A stretch of DNA of 64,000 nucleotides from Piper betle (taxonomy: Eukaryota; Streptophyta; Magnoliopsida; Piperales; Piperaceae): positions 1 through 64,000 of the forward strand of contig JAURVB010014451.1 of assembly GCA_033002965.1 (NCBI GenBank). Reading direction: 5' to 3'. The notes below the pieces were generated by a model, which was not told the DNA's origin, ran no database searches, and was given only the letters and a program-made list of their open reading frames with translations. Made by a program: the position numbers and the translations under genes. Positions 1 to 13,700 of this stretch are shown here, one piece after another (the first letter of the stretch is position 1; each line of letters starts with the position of its first letter).

Positions 1-74
1 ACAAAATAAATCCCAAAACTAATACATTGTCATCCACCATGAAAGATAAAGGCCAACACTTTATTTATCTTCAC

Positions 75-1705
75 CTGAAATTTTCTAAGGTCAATAGATG
101 TATAATTTCCTTATATAATTCCTCATTGAATGAGGAAAAGACCCTCAAATCCTTTACAAGAATGTCCACGGCTTTTGCCCGGTCATGCCTGCACAACACA
201 AAAGCATTGAAAACGCCAAAATAACACATATCCACCCCAAATTCTTCCACGATAAAAGTTTCGTACAAATAGCCTAAAAAGTTACAAATAGCCTAAAAAG
301 CATCCTAGAGAAAGGGGAAAACATACTTATCAAGAGCTTCAAGGTACTTCTGCTTCCGAATTTCAAAAAAATCTTCATCGAGTAACGATTATCATCGACT
401 TTTGTGAAACCAGATAAATACCTTTCCACTTCATCCCAATTCCCATTATGAACTTCATCCTCAAAATACTTCATATTAAAGAAAAATCCAGATTCCTGTT
501 CCAACCTATTCACCATAGAACAATAAACAACAGTTATAAATGCATAAAAAAACATATGCTATCAAAATAAATATTATTTGTTTTGTTGAAGTAAATATTT
601 AGTGGTTCTTTTTCCTTAGAGCTCGAGCTTTGAGACAAGTGGTTAAACCATCTAAAATTTATATAGTATCAAAGCTAAAGGGCGAATCCCGTTTGCAATA
701 ATATCCCAAAAAATATTAATTTACCCTATATTGTGACCAATGAACTATTTGCCTCGTGTTTGTGTTTGTCCACGTACAATGTCTCAAAAAGTTTGCTTGC
801 ACGTGAAGGGAGTGTTAGAAGTAAATATTTAGTTGTTCTATTTCCTAATAGCTCGAACTTTTGAAACAAGTAGTTGTACTATTTAAAATTTACATGGTTC
901 CCATAAGCTCAAGTTTTTCTGCAAAGCGTCTAACCAGCTAATTTTCTACAGCTAATCACTCCCTTAGTTCAAACATCAAATCCTGCAAGAGGTGTAATGC
1001 CCAAGGTGCCTCGTTTCATTCCTAATAATGGACTATTTGCCTTATGTTTGTTCCTATGCTAACTCAAAATAAAGCTTTGTTTGCACGGGAGGACTAGTGT
1101 TAAAAGGAACAATTATTTGGTTTCGTTTCATAAGTGACAAATACCTAACATGCAATTTGCCCTATGTTTCTCCACATGCTAAACCATTAAACTTTATTTG
1201 GATTTCACGAGAAGCAATGAAATAAAAGAGTCTAAAATTTGCAGCAAAACCTTGCATTTAACAAGGCTGCAAGACCTGATAAAGTGATAACATGTAAGTA
1301 CTCATTCAAATGGAAATTTTAACTGCCCTTTGCGTGTGGATGACAATATTAACTCTTCAATATGATTGGGACTTACCGATAAGCCGTACAACTTGACCTT
1401 ACAGCCAATTTTCATTGAAAGTAAATATTATTTGGTTCCTTTTTATCCTAATGGGAAATTCCCAACGGACTTAATGTGTATTCACATGTTAAACCATTAC
1501 AAGAGGCACCATTAAAGCCACATTATTTGGTTAAACCATACACTAAACCACGAGTGGTCATTAAAGCATCTAAATTTACACATGCCAATGCGACCACAAA
1601 CAAATCAAAACCACAAAATACTTACTTATGAACGGTCTCTCTGAACCTCTCCTCATCGAGGAACTGCAGTATCAGGAACACAAGCTCCCTGCTGAGAGAA
1701 GACAT
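75..1705 (-). CDS. TOPLESS/TOPLESS-related corepressor, N-terminal exons (partial, frameshifted)
   Basis: TOPLESS-family corepressors sit in the nucleus and bind EAR-motif repressors (Aux/IAA, JAZ adaptors) through an N-terminal LisH-CTLH domain. Exons on minus: 1626-1705 (start MSSLSRELVFLILQFLDEER), 392-ish to 505 and on to about 320 (LEQESGFFFNMKYFEDEV), and 75-188 (HDRAKAVDILVKDLRVF to LTLENFR). Junctions keep phase (AA|G = Lys at exon 1/2 and again at exon 2/3). These cover LisH and most of CTLH; the proline-rich linker and WD40 part lie left of the window. A 5'UTR intron (1752-1916, GTAAGT...TGTGCAG) precedes the start. Odd: exon 2 has seven T (365-371 on plus) where the family codons Ile-Phe-Phe-Glu need eight, so the frame is lost after MKIF. 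Either a sequencing error in a homopolymer or a broken copy; all other codons and splice sites look functional. Family call is strong; which paralogue is unknown. Confidence 0.88.
584..900 (+). mobile_element. TRIM-like element with two direct repeats, in intron 1 of the TOPLESS gene
   Basis: Two similar direct repeats of about 85 bases start TGTTGAAGTAAATATTTAG (584) and TGTTAGAAGTAAATATTTAG (813). Both continue with a GCTCGA(G/A)CTTTTGA-like stretch and a CAAGTGGTT/CAAGTAGTT stretch. After the first repeat comes GTATCAAAGC (about 666-675), a degenerate tRNA-Met primer-binding site. Before the second comes a purine-rich tract (GTGAAGGGAG, 803-812). Short terminal repeats, primer site, polypurine tract and a tiny non-coding interior are the TRIM (terminal-repeat retrotransposon in miniature) layout. 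Boundaries are approximate. Confidence 0.65.
940..1560 (+). mobile_element. Decayed further copies of the same TRIM-like family
   Basis: Fragments repeat the interior and terminal motifs of the 584-900 element: TTTGCCTTATGTTTG (about 1028) and TTTGCACGGGAGGACTAGTG (about 1079) followed by TTAAAAGG and a TTATTTGGTT stretch; another TTTGCCCTATGTTTCTC (about 1155); and GAAAGTAAATATTATTTGG at about 1418. The copies look nested or tandem and too decayed for clean ends. Confidence 0.45.
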
Positions 1706-2009
1706 CCTTCGACACGGCCCCTCCCCCCGCAAAACTCCAGATCACCGACTCCTGCACAAGCCAATCGCCCAACCACCCGTCAATTCCACAACCAACCCAC
1801 CAGAACAACAGCGGGCGAAAAGCAGGGCCATTAGGCAACCAATCAACACAAAAGAACAATCTTTGAGACGAGAATCGGTAGGAGAATTCGAAATCGAAGC
1901 AGGGAGGCGGACTTACGAGGGATCTGATCGTAGGCGGTGCGGAGAATTTGGAGCCGTCTCCACTCGGAGTTCGCGTTCCATGATGCGTGCGAGAGAGATG
2001 GGAGCGCCG

Positions 2010-2016
2010 TTTTATA
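2010..2016 (-). promoter_or_regulatory. TATA box of the TOPLESS-type gene
   Basis: TATAAAA read on minus, about 90 bases upstream of the 5'UTR donor site at 1916 and in a GC-rich stretch. Transcription would start near 1980. Placement is inferred from spacing only. Confidence 0.5.
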
Positions 2017-2059
2017 GGCGCAGGTGCGACAAAATAGGGGGGTGATAAGTCCGTCGGGT

Positions 2060-5000
2060 TATGCGTATATTTAAAGGAGGGGGCTTGATAAGGCAGCGGT
2101 CCTATATTCTGGGGGTCATTTGGTGTGGGGCCCACGTGGGACGGGGCGGCGAGGGGATGGTTTTTGAATCGATGCCCGTTGTAACGGAACGGTGGGCCGC
2201 CGAGGAGAGAGACAATTTTGGACCTTCTTTTGTTTTTGTTTTTTTTTTTAAAATTGGGTGATTTGTCTGCGCAAGTTCTCCATGGATCCTGTATTTATAT
2301 AATTTTGAACATTATTATACAGTTTATTTAAGTTTTTTTATCGGATATATCGAAGGTATAAATTTTAAATTAAGATTCACGACTTCGTTTTACGGTTGAT
2401 TTTCACCCTACAATAATTCAAAATAAATTCTATTAATAACCTATTAATATACAATCAATAATCAACCACTTTATCCCCTTTTAACATTATACACGTTATA
2501 ATTGATTCTACCCCAGAAGGAACTCTATTTATCTATTAATCTCTACATTCTAATCTAATATACATATACTAAAGTAATATTCATTTATGAATGGAGCCTA
2601 CGTAACTCTAATGATCTATTTATTCTGAGCTACTAATCAAGTGTTATAAATTAAAATTAATTATTTCATAAATTAATTTTTTATTAATTTATTAAAATAT
2701 CATAAATAAATCTATGATATAATTTTTTTAAAAAAATACAAATTTAATCCATATGCAAAGAATTAATTAAAGTTCAAATTCCAAGTTTGTCATGAGATAA
2801 AATATAAGATAATTAATGCTCAATAAAATTAAGACTCATGAAACAAACCAAAATATCACTCTGATGCAAACAAACCAGAAATATAATAATATCTAAAATA
2901 AGAAAAAAATCAAGAGTCTAATAGCAAAGTCATCTAATTATCACCGACTTTAACCCATTCGTCAATGCTCGCACTTGCAGATACAATTTTGTGTTAATGA
3001 TAAAAATATTAAGCAGTAAAATTACAAGAAACAAGTCAATATATTTTATAATATTATTAATTAAAATTTTTAGTAATTATAATTTTATGTTGGGTTCAAA
3101 TTATGTCGAAAATGGGTAATCACCCCATCTAGCTATAATCTCACATACGTGCACGTATAGCTATATGCCCACGACTTATAGTTATCAAGTTATTGGCTCA
3201 TCTTCTTAATATTACAAGTACATAATGAGTTTTCTTGCATTATTGATATATTGTGCACAGTCACTCCTTTCATCTATGAGTATATATTTCATCTTTTCAA
3301 ATAATTTTAAGAGTGTAGTCACGAATCAACTAAAACAATTTTAAAATAAAAATATATAATATTTCAAGTTATTATATGAACTTAGAATTCGTACGAAGGT
3401 GCCACAACACAGTGAAAAATCATCATTTGTGAGTCAATAAATAATTGATACTTCAACACGTAAAATTCTTAAGATATATGCTTGTAATGATACGATGATG
3501 GCATATAATGCAAATGGTATGCTATGTCCGACATGAACAATCAGACAGCCAAAACATTTTATTTAATCATCAACATAGCCAGTAAATTACTATTTACCCT
3601 TAGACAATTAGCTATAGTTCTTAATCCCAAATTATTATCCAGGTAAGAATAAAGTCTAGATACAGTTCAGAACAATCCAATGAAATTCAATAAATAGAAG
3701 CAACCTTAGCAAAGATTTATTTAATCAAACCAATATCATGCACAATAATTTAATTAAGAGATAATTTAATTATTTTGCAATATTTAGTTAAATAACTTGT
3801 TAAATCAAGCAACTTTACGAACATTTCCTCAATCATTTACTTGGTTAATTAATAACTTTGAATCTACTGTTACTAGTAGCTACATTACTTATTTAATTGA
3901 CTACATGGTCAAGTCCAACTAATATTAAATTTAAGAATTGTTAGCTACCCCATTTTATCAAATTGCAATGTAAACCCTTATGAGTAGTCTTTAATTTGTA
4001 TATATAATTAATTAATAAGTTAAGCCCTACAACAATTTAATAATAAATCATAAATTTTTATCCTAATCATAAGTGAAATGTCAAATAAGAACAATTAATA
4101 GGCAGAGCACTTAACACGACAATAATAAAAATATATGTGACCCATTCATGCATTAATCAAGGACAAACCAGGTCAGGTTCACGACATAACCAAATTTCAT
4201 GCATAGCAGGTAGACATATCAAACCCTAATATTCACCTCAAACAACCAAATTTCCAAGTAAAGTTGTATGTTTAAATGAAATTAACATAGATTAAAGGGT
4301 TGACCCAAATTACCATATAACGGATAATGAGCAATATCCCTTTTCATTTAATTGTTATTATCATATTAACAAATCAAAGTCAAGTTAATTAAATCAGTTA
4401 GTTCTCATAAACGTGTAATATAATAGAATAATTAAATTAAATACACTCAATAGCATGCAACCATAGACTAAATGAACTCCAATTAGGGAGTAATAACTAA
4501 AAGGAACTCAAGTAATCCACTGACCCGAATCCCTTCCATAACTGATATTAATTAATTCAAACCAAAATTTATATATATATATTTCGGGTCCAATGAGCTC
4601 ATAGTAATAAGAAGAACAGGTATAAGAAAAAGCCCCCTCGGAGATTTTTTCTTTGACTATATTTTGATTGTTAATACGATACATAACGCACTATTACCAC
4701 AAGCATCGTATAATATTGATTGCTTGAATTGAACCCTATGAATCGCGTGAAAGTAGGATACTCCAAATTTGGAGGTCTAAAACGTTCTTAGTAGAAAAAA
4801 AATATGAGTGAATGATCCCCCTCCCAGTTAACTATTCAATCAACTAATATGCATGTTACACCCAGTTAACAAATCATATCACTCCCAAATATATAATTAA
4901 GCATATACTATAGCACCCTAATCGTTGCTAGAACCCAATTCAGATAACAAAGGCATATAGAATGTCATCACCAAGAGAAATCAAATACTACAGAGCCATA

Positions 5001-7734
5001 AGAACTAAACCCATTCTCATTATGACTACCCACATAACTTAGTGTTCACAATTATTTCACATTAATCATATGCACCACCAACACGGTAGAGAACCTACAG
5101 CTTTTTAATCAACTGGTTAACATCCCATAGAGACGTGACTCATCCAACAAACAAGAGAAGAACAACCCTCAACTTGTGCTCGCATGAACATGCATAATTT
5201 GTTGTCATCCTATCACGAACATCACGAGTGCATGAAATGCAGTAGAGTTAAAATAAAATTAGAGATGACATATGCCCAGGTAACGCTCTAAACTATGATA
5301 GGGAAGGAGGAGAAGTTGGTTCCAGAAAGGAAGAAGAGTAGCACCAACGAGGGTGAGGCTTTGGCTCCCTATTCTTCTCACGCCCAAAAACTTATAAAGA
5401 TAACAATGGTGATTTCAGATAGCTCTCATTAGTAACTAATCTCTAATCAACCCAACAACTCTCCTCAATTAGGCCATAAAAGTTCTAAATCAAACTTCCC
5501 ATACCCTCTACATGTATTTATTTTTAACCACCTCCATAAATAATCTCTTTAGCCTTTGACCTTATCTCTAACCATGATCATATATAATACATAAAAGGAT
5601 AATTAGCTCATAGGTTATGACCCCCACCTAGCCTTGCTTGTATAGGTTCCCGAGGTCTAATCCATATTGAAGCCCCGGATTTTACAATCTCCCCAATTTA
5701 AGAATTATCATCCCCAAAAATACATCATAGTTATATTCTACTTAGCCATCTTTATGCTTCTTGATTGGTATTGCTACTATGCTTGCAGTCAGCTCTATAT
5801 AAATTAATATAAATAGTTTCTCAATTTTTGTATAGGTTCCATTAGTGTCTTGTTAATTTTTTTTCTTTTATAAATGTCAATTGGGATAATTCCTTCGCGT
5901 GGTGGCTGGAAATTCATGAAGTGTCACTCTCTTCCACTTTTATTTTATGTTGATTCATTATATGATTCATTTTATTATATTATTATATCTATTATTATTA
6001 TTATTATTATTATTTCGTACTCAAGGATCTCACAATAACACTTCTTACCCCCAATGTGTCCTTAAATATTATTGCAATTTTACTCATTCCTATGGAAAGT
6101 ACTTATTAAATATTTTATTTTAAAATTTACACATATTATGAAAAATTCAAGTATTTTTACAATGTTACCCTTTCTCATTCAAAAATATTAATTAACCATT
6201 ATACAATTTTCAATCATTCTTATTAGAAATATATTAATTAATTTCAATGTATATTGAAAAATCTAATTCAAGTATGGCTAGATTTGGTAAATTTTACTCT
6301 TATCATAGGTAGGTAAAAAATAGTAAAAATTTGAATTAATTTACCATGTATTTATAAATAACTATTAAAAAGAAACGATCTTAGACCAAGTTAAGATATC
6401 TATTGAGTCAAATTATATTTAATCTTCCTTCAAATAACTAAAAATTAAAAATCTAAATTAAAACTAAAATATATATGTAATAAAAATTATTGATACAAGT
6501 ATTAAAAATTTAGAACTTAAAACTAATATGTTTAAAATTATTTAGAACTTAAATTATTATCGATATATTAATGTTTTAAAAATTATTATTTCGATACAAG
6601 TAATAGGTTTAAAATTATCGATACAAGATTTAAAACTTAATATGTTTATAATTATTATGTTTAAAAAAATATCCATAAAGTCTCTAGTGTGTAATTAATC
6701 TAAAAATAATATATATTATTAATATTATTAATATTATCATATGTTGGAAAATTTAGAGTGCAGTTCTACTGACTTAGGAATCCTAAAAAAATGATAAATT
6801 CTTCCTCACAAGTCCATTAATACTTAATTTAAATTTTTTATTATTGACTACTATCATTATGTAGATCATTATAGTATAATTCTACTCAAATTAAAAATAT
6901 TATAAAAATCGATAAATTATACTTATAATCATATATATTACTCAAATTAATGTTTGTTGGTTGACAATGCATAATTAATTTATGATTCCCCATAGTACTT
7001 AATTTAGAATTTTTACGCTATTTGGTGTTTCTATTTATTATTTATTGATAGGCGAAACTAAAGAGTATAATTATCTTTGAATAAAAAACATTGATAATGA
7101 TAATTTCATTTAGATATTAAAAGTTTACTCAAAATAAAATTTTTACTTATTAAGACCTACTTAAATAAGATGTTACTTGTTTTGAACATAAAATTAAAAT
7201 TATTTTTAAAAAATAACACAACCATTGTATTCTAACTTTTTCTTAAAAATAAATAACTATTTGCAATTTTTATTTAAAAAATAAAAAAATGGCCTTCTTT
7301 TTACATGCATTCTAACAGGGATATTGCAAGGAAGATGATCAACGTGAAAAATAAAAAAATAAGAATCAAGCAAGCATTTTTCTATGGCAAATTTTGAAAA
7401 GAAAATGGAAACCAGGGCTATGATAAAAAAAATGTTCTAAATCTTGATCACGTTTTTCTCTAGCAGAAGGAGCCATTGATATCAAACCAGTTGGTCGTGT
7501 TATGTGCAACATCTCACCTGCTTCATCGGACAATTTTTACAAGATTGAGATTCACTGCACACGACTAAGGCAATTGCATTCATGCCCCAATATGTACATT
7601 TTTTTACAAGACCATATATACAATTACCTGCCTTTATTATACTTACTATTCACTGTAAACATTATTTCATACGCATAAAAATATATAGAATATACATGCA
7701 TGATCGCTGTAGCGAATAGTAACAGTTCACTGAC
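2060..7734. other. AT-rich intergenic spacer between the TOPLESS-type and LRR genes
   Basis: No coding region is supported in this 5.7-kb stretch. It is mostly AT-rich with short TAT/ATT runs (for example a TTA/ATT microsatellite at about 5989-6013). The one recognisable item is the LTR-like fragment at about 5280-5705. 7300-7734 is the 3' flank of the LRR gene. Confidence 0.7.
5280..5705 (-). mobile_element. Probable LTR-retrotransposon end (LTR start and polypurine tract)
   Basis: Read on minus, a purine tract AATTGGGGAGAT is followed by TGTAAAATCCGGGGCTTCA. This is the usual junction of polypurine tract and LTR 5' end (TG start) in plant Ty3-type elements. About 300 bases on there is a TATA-like ATCTTTATAAGTTTTTG and then a leader-like GC-richer stretch (about 5280-5390). 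I could not find a convincing LTR 3' end or primer-binding site, so this may be a solo or truncated LTR whose other end lies undetected in the 2.9-5.3 kb AT-rich stretch. Confidence 0.4.
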
Positions 7735-10700
7735 CTACTCTGGCCGGAAATTCACTAGATTGGGGAGAGCAGTCATATGAAGCCTTCTCATCTCGCTCGC
7801 AGTCACCTTGCACGACTCCAGAGTCAAAGATTTTAGATCTTTAAGTGGCTTCAGATGGCGCAGCCCTCCGTTTGTCACTCGTGAATTTGAGACGTTCAGA
7901 GAAACAAGTGCGGTAAGCCCTGTTGGGAATAAATTAAATAGCATGAGCAAAAATTAAAAATGAAAATGAAGATAGACATGCACAGATTACACACGACATT
8001 TAGAGATTACCTGAAACCAATTCCAAAGTTCTATCTGTAAGGCCTGAGTTCTGAGAAATATTTAAATGCGTCATTGCTTTCAGATCTTTGATGTTCTCTA
8101 CACCAGCATCGGTTATTGCTCCCCCACAGAGTTCAAGAGATCGTAGATTCTTAAAAACTAAGTACAGAAATACAAGTCCTGGAGTTAATTTTATCTGAAG
8201 GTGATAAATTGAACAGCAAACAGCAGCAAAACTCTCATCTGAAGAGAGAGGTAAATAAAAAGGTTAGAAAATGTAAAACTTGTAACCAATTAGGTGCTCC
8301 TTTTCTAATTCGCCTAAGCTCAAACACCATAAATAATTCTGGTGTTTTGCTGTGAATCTCACACTAAAGTGCATTTCAAAATTGTACAGGTAGAACGCCA
8401 AGTTCTAATCTCAAGCGGCTGCTAGTGTTCAGCTATCTAATTTGCTAACTGCCAGGTTCAACAATCATATAGTCCTTTCCTGGTTATGAAGTCAGAGTTA
8501 GCAGAGATTCAGAACTATAAAATAGCACATCTCACAGATTAAATTAATATATAGATGGCTTTAACTGAACAAAAACATAGAAAACGAGCTAACTCTGCAG
8601 ATTTCACCAATAGCTGTTAGAGTAATTAGATAAAACCTAAGTTAAAGACCAAACTTACCTACAATTGAAGAAGTAATATCTGCATTTAAAAAAAAAGAAA
8701 AAAAAGCTCTTTCTTATCCTAAAGGTAGGACCTTATAAGAGCACATCTAAACAACAAGGACAGTAACTTTTTTACAGATTAGCAGTTCGTAGCCAAGAAA
8801 CTTTTGGTATTATGAACAGAATAAACATTCAAGACAACAAATGCTCTACTAACATCGAAGTAAGCTAGCGCCAACATCAGTGACTCGAGCACCAAAGAGA
8901 TCCAGATGAGTCAAGCCTGCCAAACCTGTAAATAGTTTAAAGAGCAACATAGTAAATGTCACACACCAACGCCATTTTGTTTTGTCGTTATTGATCATGT
9001 CCAAATAGGATTGGCCCAATTCCCAGAATGTGGACTTGACTTGTCCAACATGGGTTTTAGGAAAATAACAGACTCTAGACAATCCAAATACCATTATATA
9101 ACAGCAAGCATGCAGGCTACCCAATAAGAACACATCAAACAAATTACACAAAGATTACAGATAAGAAGCATCCTCAAAGTGAAATGAAGTTTTTAATCAG
9201 CAAATGTTCCAAAATCACTTGTTGCCAATCACAATCTATCCATGCAAAGATCACAGACCTCAAATTTTTCCAAAAGAAAGGGAAAAAACTAGTTTTTAAT
9301 CAGCAAATGTCTGAATATCCCTTATTTACAATCACAAACTCCTTACATCTTATTAAATCATTGGCTACAGACCAACCATTATAGAAAGACTTGAGGATGT
9401 CAATAGACAACAAATATACTTGTTTACGACTACATTCTTACATCTATTATTAAATTATAGGTTACAGATCATTTATTACAGAAAAACTTGAGAAATTCAA
9501 TAAACAGGGATCATAAGATGAAATTCAATAAACAGGGATCATAAAATGGTTCCCCATGATATCATAATCGTGCTCCTTTTATCATCTTCCAAGCATTCCT
9601 TCTTTGTTCGAAACGTTAAACTCACAGACACCAATGAGAATATGGCCAGAAGGGAAGAATGCAAGGATAAAGAAAGAGAGGATTCACTAAAATTTACAAT
9701 ACTTTTGAATTCCATTTAACAAATCTTTTAGGTTCTCAATCTCTTTCATTCCCAGTTTTTATGCTCACGGGAAAGACATAGTAAGTACTACGTAAGATGG
9801 AGTTAAATGATGAACCAGAAAATAACAGTGTCGCTTTGAGAATGATGGAAGCAGAGTTAAAACATAATACATAGGGTAAATAAATTTTAGGAGGATGCGA
9901 TTTTTGGCAGTTCAAGATCTCATCACAGTTCTATGCCTCCAGCATGCATATCAAAAAAGTGGTGCACTTATAAACCAAGAAATTTCCACATCACAATACA
10001 CAACTGATAGCGCCAAACATTAAGTCTGCATCTGGGGGAAAATGTTCAGTAGTAGAAACAACAAAACTAATAACCCAAAGCATCAAGAACCCTGATAATA
10101 GAATCAAGAGAAGTCACTGGCCAAAATTTTGAATGATCACCAAAATAAGGAGGAACTTACATGTAAGGGCCACAAGCCCGCTATCAGTAACAAATTTGGT
10201 ATCCACATTCAAAGATTTAAGGGCCTTCAATCCCGATAATTTTTTCAATCCACAATCAGAAATCTGGGTGAAGGATAAATTTACCGTCTCCAAGTTACTC
10301 AAACCTACATTCAAAGTTCAAACATTTAGAAATCGTGAAAAAGAATATAAATGATCCATCTATTGGTGGAGACCAGCAATATATTATATACAGATCATAA
10401 ACGCAAATATTAATAAGTGACAACCACTAAACTTCATTCTAGGTCAACTACGCTTCCATTTAAAGCATATTTGTATCATCAGTCATATAAGAAACAAGAC
10501 CCTAATAAGAATAGCCATGTACACTAGATAGAGTAGCTCCCCCTATAACCGAGTCATGGGTTCAGAATGGATACTCAGACACCAACCATAATGTTTGGAT
10601 TCCATCCAAAAAACCAAAACTAAAAAGCCCTCCAATTTTTATCAGTTTTTTCATCACCTACTTCAGAAAGAGCATCATTATCATTACCAGAGAGGATAAC

Positions 10701-13700
10701 ACACTTCACTTTGTAATCATCATAGAAAAATATAATGAAGGTAATTTCATGGTTAGCCGGAAATTCCAGTTCTTCTTCTTCTTGGAAAGTGAAGGAAAAT
10801 TGTAAAATACTTCTTGCCAGCCAAATTTCTTAATGCAAATTTAATGATTTGAAATAGTTGTGCTTTATCTCTTTCTTTTTCACTATTAATCATATTATGA
10901 TAGTGCTTCGGTAAAAACCACCAATGTTCATCTTCAATGTAGCAGTCTATTTAAATTCAATGATGCAGAAAACTTTCTTGCATATAGACAAGATAACCAA
11001 AATAGGCATCTGACTCATGACAAAGGTAATTTTGAATCCTAATCTCACTTTCTCCTAAACAAATTACTCCAATAAGGAACTGGGATTAGAACTAACCATT
11101 GTCATTCTATAACAAACTGGGCATTCTCAATGTAACTAAATTTTACGTCATTTTCATTATTCTAAGCGGCAAAAATGGATAAATAAACATACTTCATTCA
11201 CGTACCAACGGAAGGCACAAAAAGCTAGTCAAAGGGCAGTCCAGTGCACAAAGGCTCTGGCATGCCGTGCATCCAAGGAAGGGTCAGACTATTTTTTATT
11301 ACATTATTCAGCAAATGCAGCAATTTTCCTCTAATAGAAATGCCACATTTTATATATGTCATCAAGCCAAAATATCACAAATAACTAAAACTATCACTCT
11401 AAGAATTTGAGTATACATCCTACTACTTTATCATATAGCACCATAGCACCTTACCCGAGAGATGATGAAGACCAGCATTTCCGATGTCTGTATCTGATAC
11501 CTCCAAAGATTTCATGTGAAATAAACCTGAAAGAGCAAGTTTACAAAGAAATCTATTATTATTAAAATATTCAGAATTAACACCACTGAGAATCAGTAAA
11601 AAATGACATTTAGAAAACAAGAAGTCACGAAAGTTCAAAAGTTCAGTGTTATAAAAAGCCCATGATTCAACAAGAATCTATGACCAAATTAATAGGGTTT
11701 CCAAAGAGTAGTTGAAACCATCAAACAAACCTGAATAGACCCTGCATACACTAAAAAATTAACCAAGGCTGGCGTGAGGAGAAATAGGGGAGTCCTAAAA
11801 GATGCTTTTCATGATAACTATCATAACTCGCCTGCCATTAGCTTCCGATAGGAAATTTTCAAAAGAACCTTCTCATTCACTTGAAGAAACTCTACGAGAT
11901 GCTGACTTCGAGATTATCAGGAATTACTCTTGAGGAAGTTTAGGTGATGTTTAAAAGAGCAGCTGCTGGTTGTGTACATAAAACATAAGAATGAGAGGTT
12001 CCACTCTAGATCCAGGTATGGAGTTTACTTTGGTTTTAGATTTGAAACTTTTTTATTATTCTGCTTTTGCTCATCTAGAAAAACTGCTGTCATGTAATCA
12101 TCATATTTTACCAATCCTGCCGGGTGCCACAAGCTATGTGAGTCAAACATTTAATAAGAGGATTTGAATATATTCATGTGGACAATGTAATGCTACTCCT
12201 GATCGAATTATAAGTAGTAGAAGCACAAGACCTGATAGAAATGCAAGCCCTTGATCACCAATTCTGCATGAATCTAGGTTCAGACTTTCCAACAAAGATA
12301 AACCTGTGCAAAGGCAGAGAAGTAGTCAATATCTCAACAGAAGTGATTTGCCAGAAACAGACTGCATGCTAGAACATGTAAGGAATATGAATTTATCTAT
12401 TTTTACAACCCTCAGCGGACATGACTTGGAAAGAGAAGTAAACTGCATCACTTAACTACATTTTGCATGATTTATTAGAAAAAAGTTGGGGCTGTGAATT
12501 AGATTCACAAAATGTGAATGTGGGCTTCAGATCACAACGGTTAATGAGATCATGAATCTTGGTGTGAATACGATTCACAGAAACTACATATGATTCAAGC
12601 ACATCTTCCCCTTCCCGTGTACAGTCTGTAAATCAGATTGCTCACCCGCCCTTGTCCTCACCAAAGAATTGCACATCTTTTGCCAGAGCCATCGACAACT
12701 TCCTCCTGAGACTTCATCTTGTTCTATTATTAGTGAAGGCGACAAGGTAAGGTAGGTCGTTGGTGTGGGTTGGAGTTTGAAGGCAGAGAAGGGAGCAACG
12801 GCTAGAAAAAGGGACAAAGTTGGGAGAAAGTTGGAAGGTGGAAAGGGTCAGGTGGAGGGCGGGAGGGAGGGGGCAGGCGATGGCATGGGCAGTGGCAATG
12901 GAGAGATGGTGGTGGAGCCTATGAGTTCTTTGAAAATCAAACAAGCAGGGTGATGAGGGTTGTCATGGTGGGAAGAGAGAGAGCTTGCAATTGAGCTTGG
13001 AAAGCATTGAAAAGGAGAAGACTGCATTTCTTCCCTTCGTTTGCACCTGTGTTTGAGATATTCTCTCTGTGACATGGGTTGTAGTGGTGTGGGATAATTA
13101 ATTCATCTCCACTTCACTAACATCTTCAATCTAATTGGCTGTACATTCACAGCAAATATTACTAGTGTGCATGTACTTTAACCGTGTAAATCTAATTCAC
13201 AATTTCACCAACCCCTTAGATAATAATTATGTCAGAAATAGACCAGAGTTTCAGGAAAAATTTTGATATTGGCAAGTAGTAACTAGTGTGATGCCGTTCA
13301 GTAGTAATGCTTTAATGACAAACTCTAAACATATTTTCTTTACAATACAAGAAAAAAAGCACATATATGTAAAAAGCAAAGCCCACCTTTGAGATGAAGA
13401 AGACATGCATCTGTGATGTCGGTGAAACCCAGATTCAGGACTTTCAAATTTTTAAGCTCTGCCAAGCATCATATTGGAAATGTTACAGTGGTAGCTTAAC
13501 TTATTGATCAATTATACAACAATAAGAAAATCAAAGTAGCTGAAAAAATACTGAAGTTTGCAAATTTTGGAACAGCAAATTCAGCTAAACAACAGTTTCA
13601 AGCTTTTAAAACAAGAAATTATTAGTGTCAAAATCTTCATGAAATTTAAAGTAAAATTCTCACCGACAAATTTCTCAGACCCTTCATCACAAATAGCACA

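Noticed and set aside
1653..2135. 160-codon frame on minus over the TOPLESS leader
   Set aside because: It runs through the 5'UTR intron and is in a different register from the conserved MSSLSREL start.
12714..13075. Ser/Pro-rich frames on minus and Gly-rich frame on plus
   Set aside because: They fall in the interior of a MITE-like insertion within an LRR-gene intron; low complexity.
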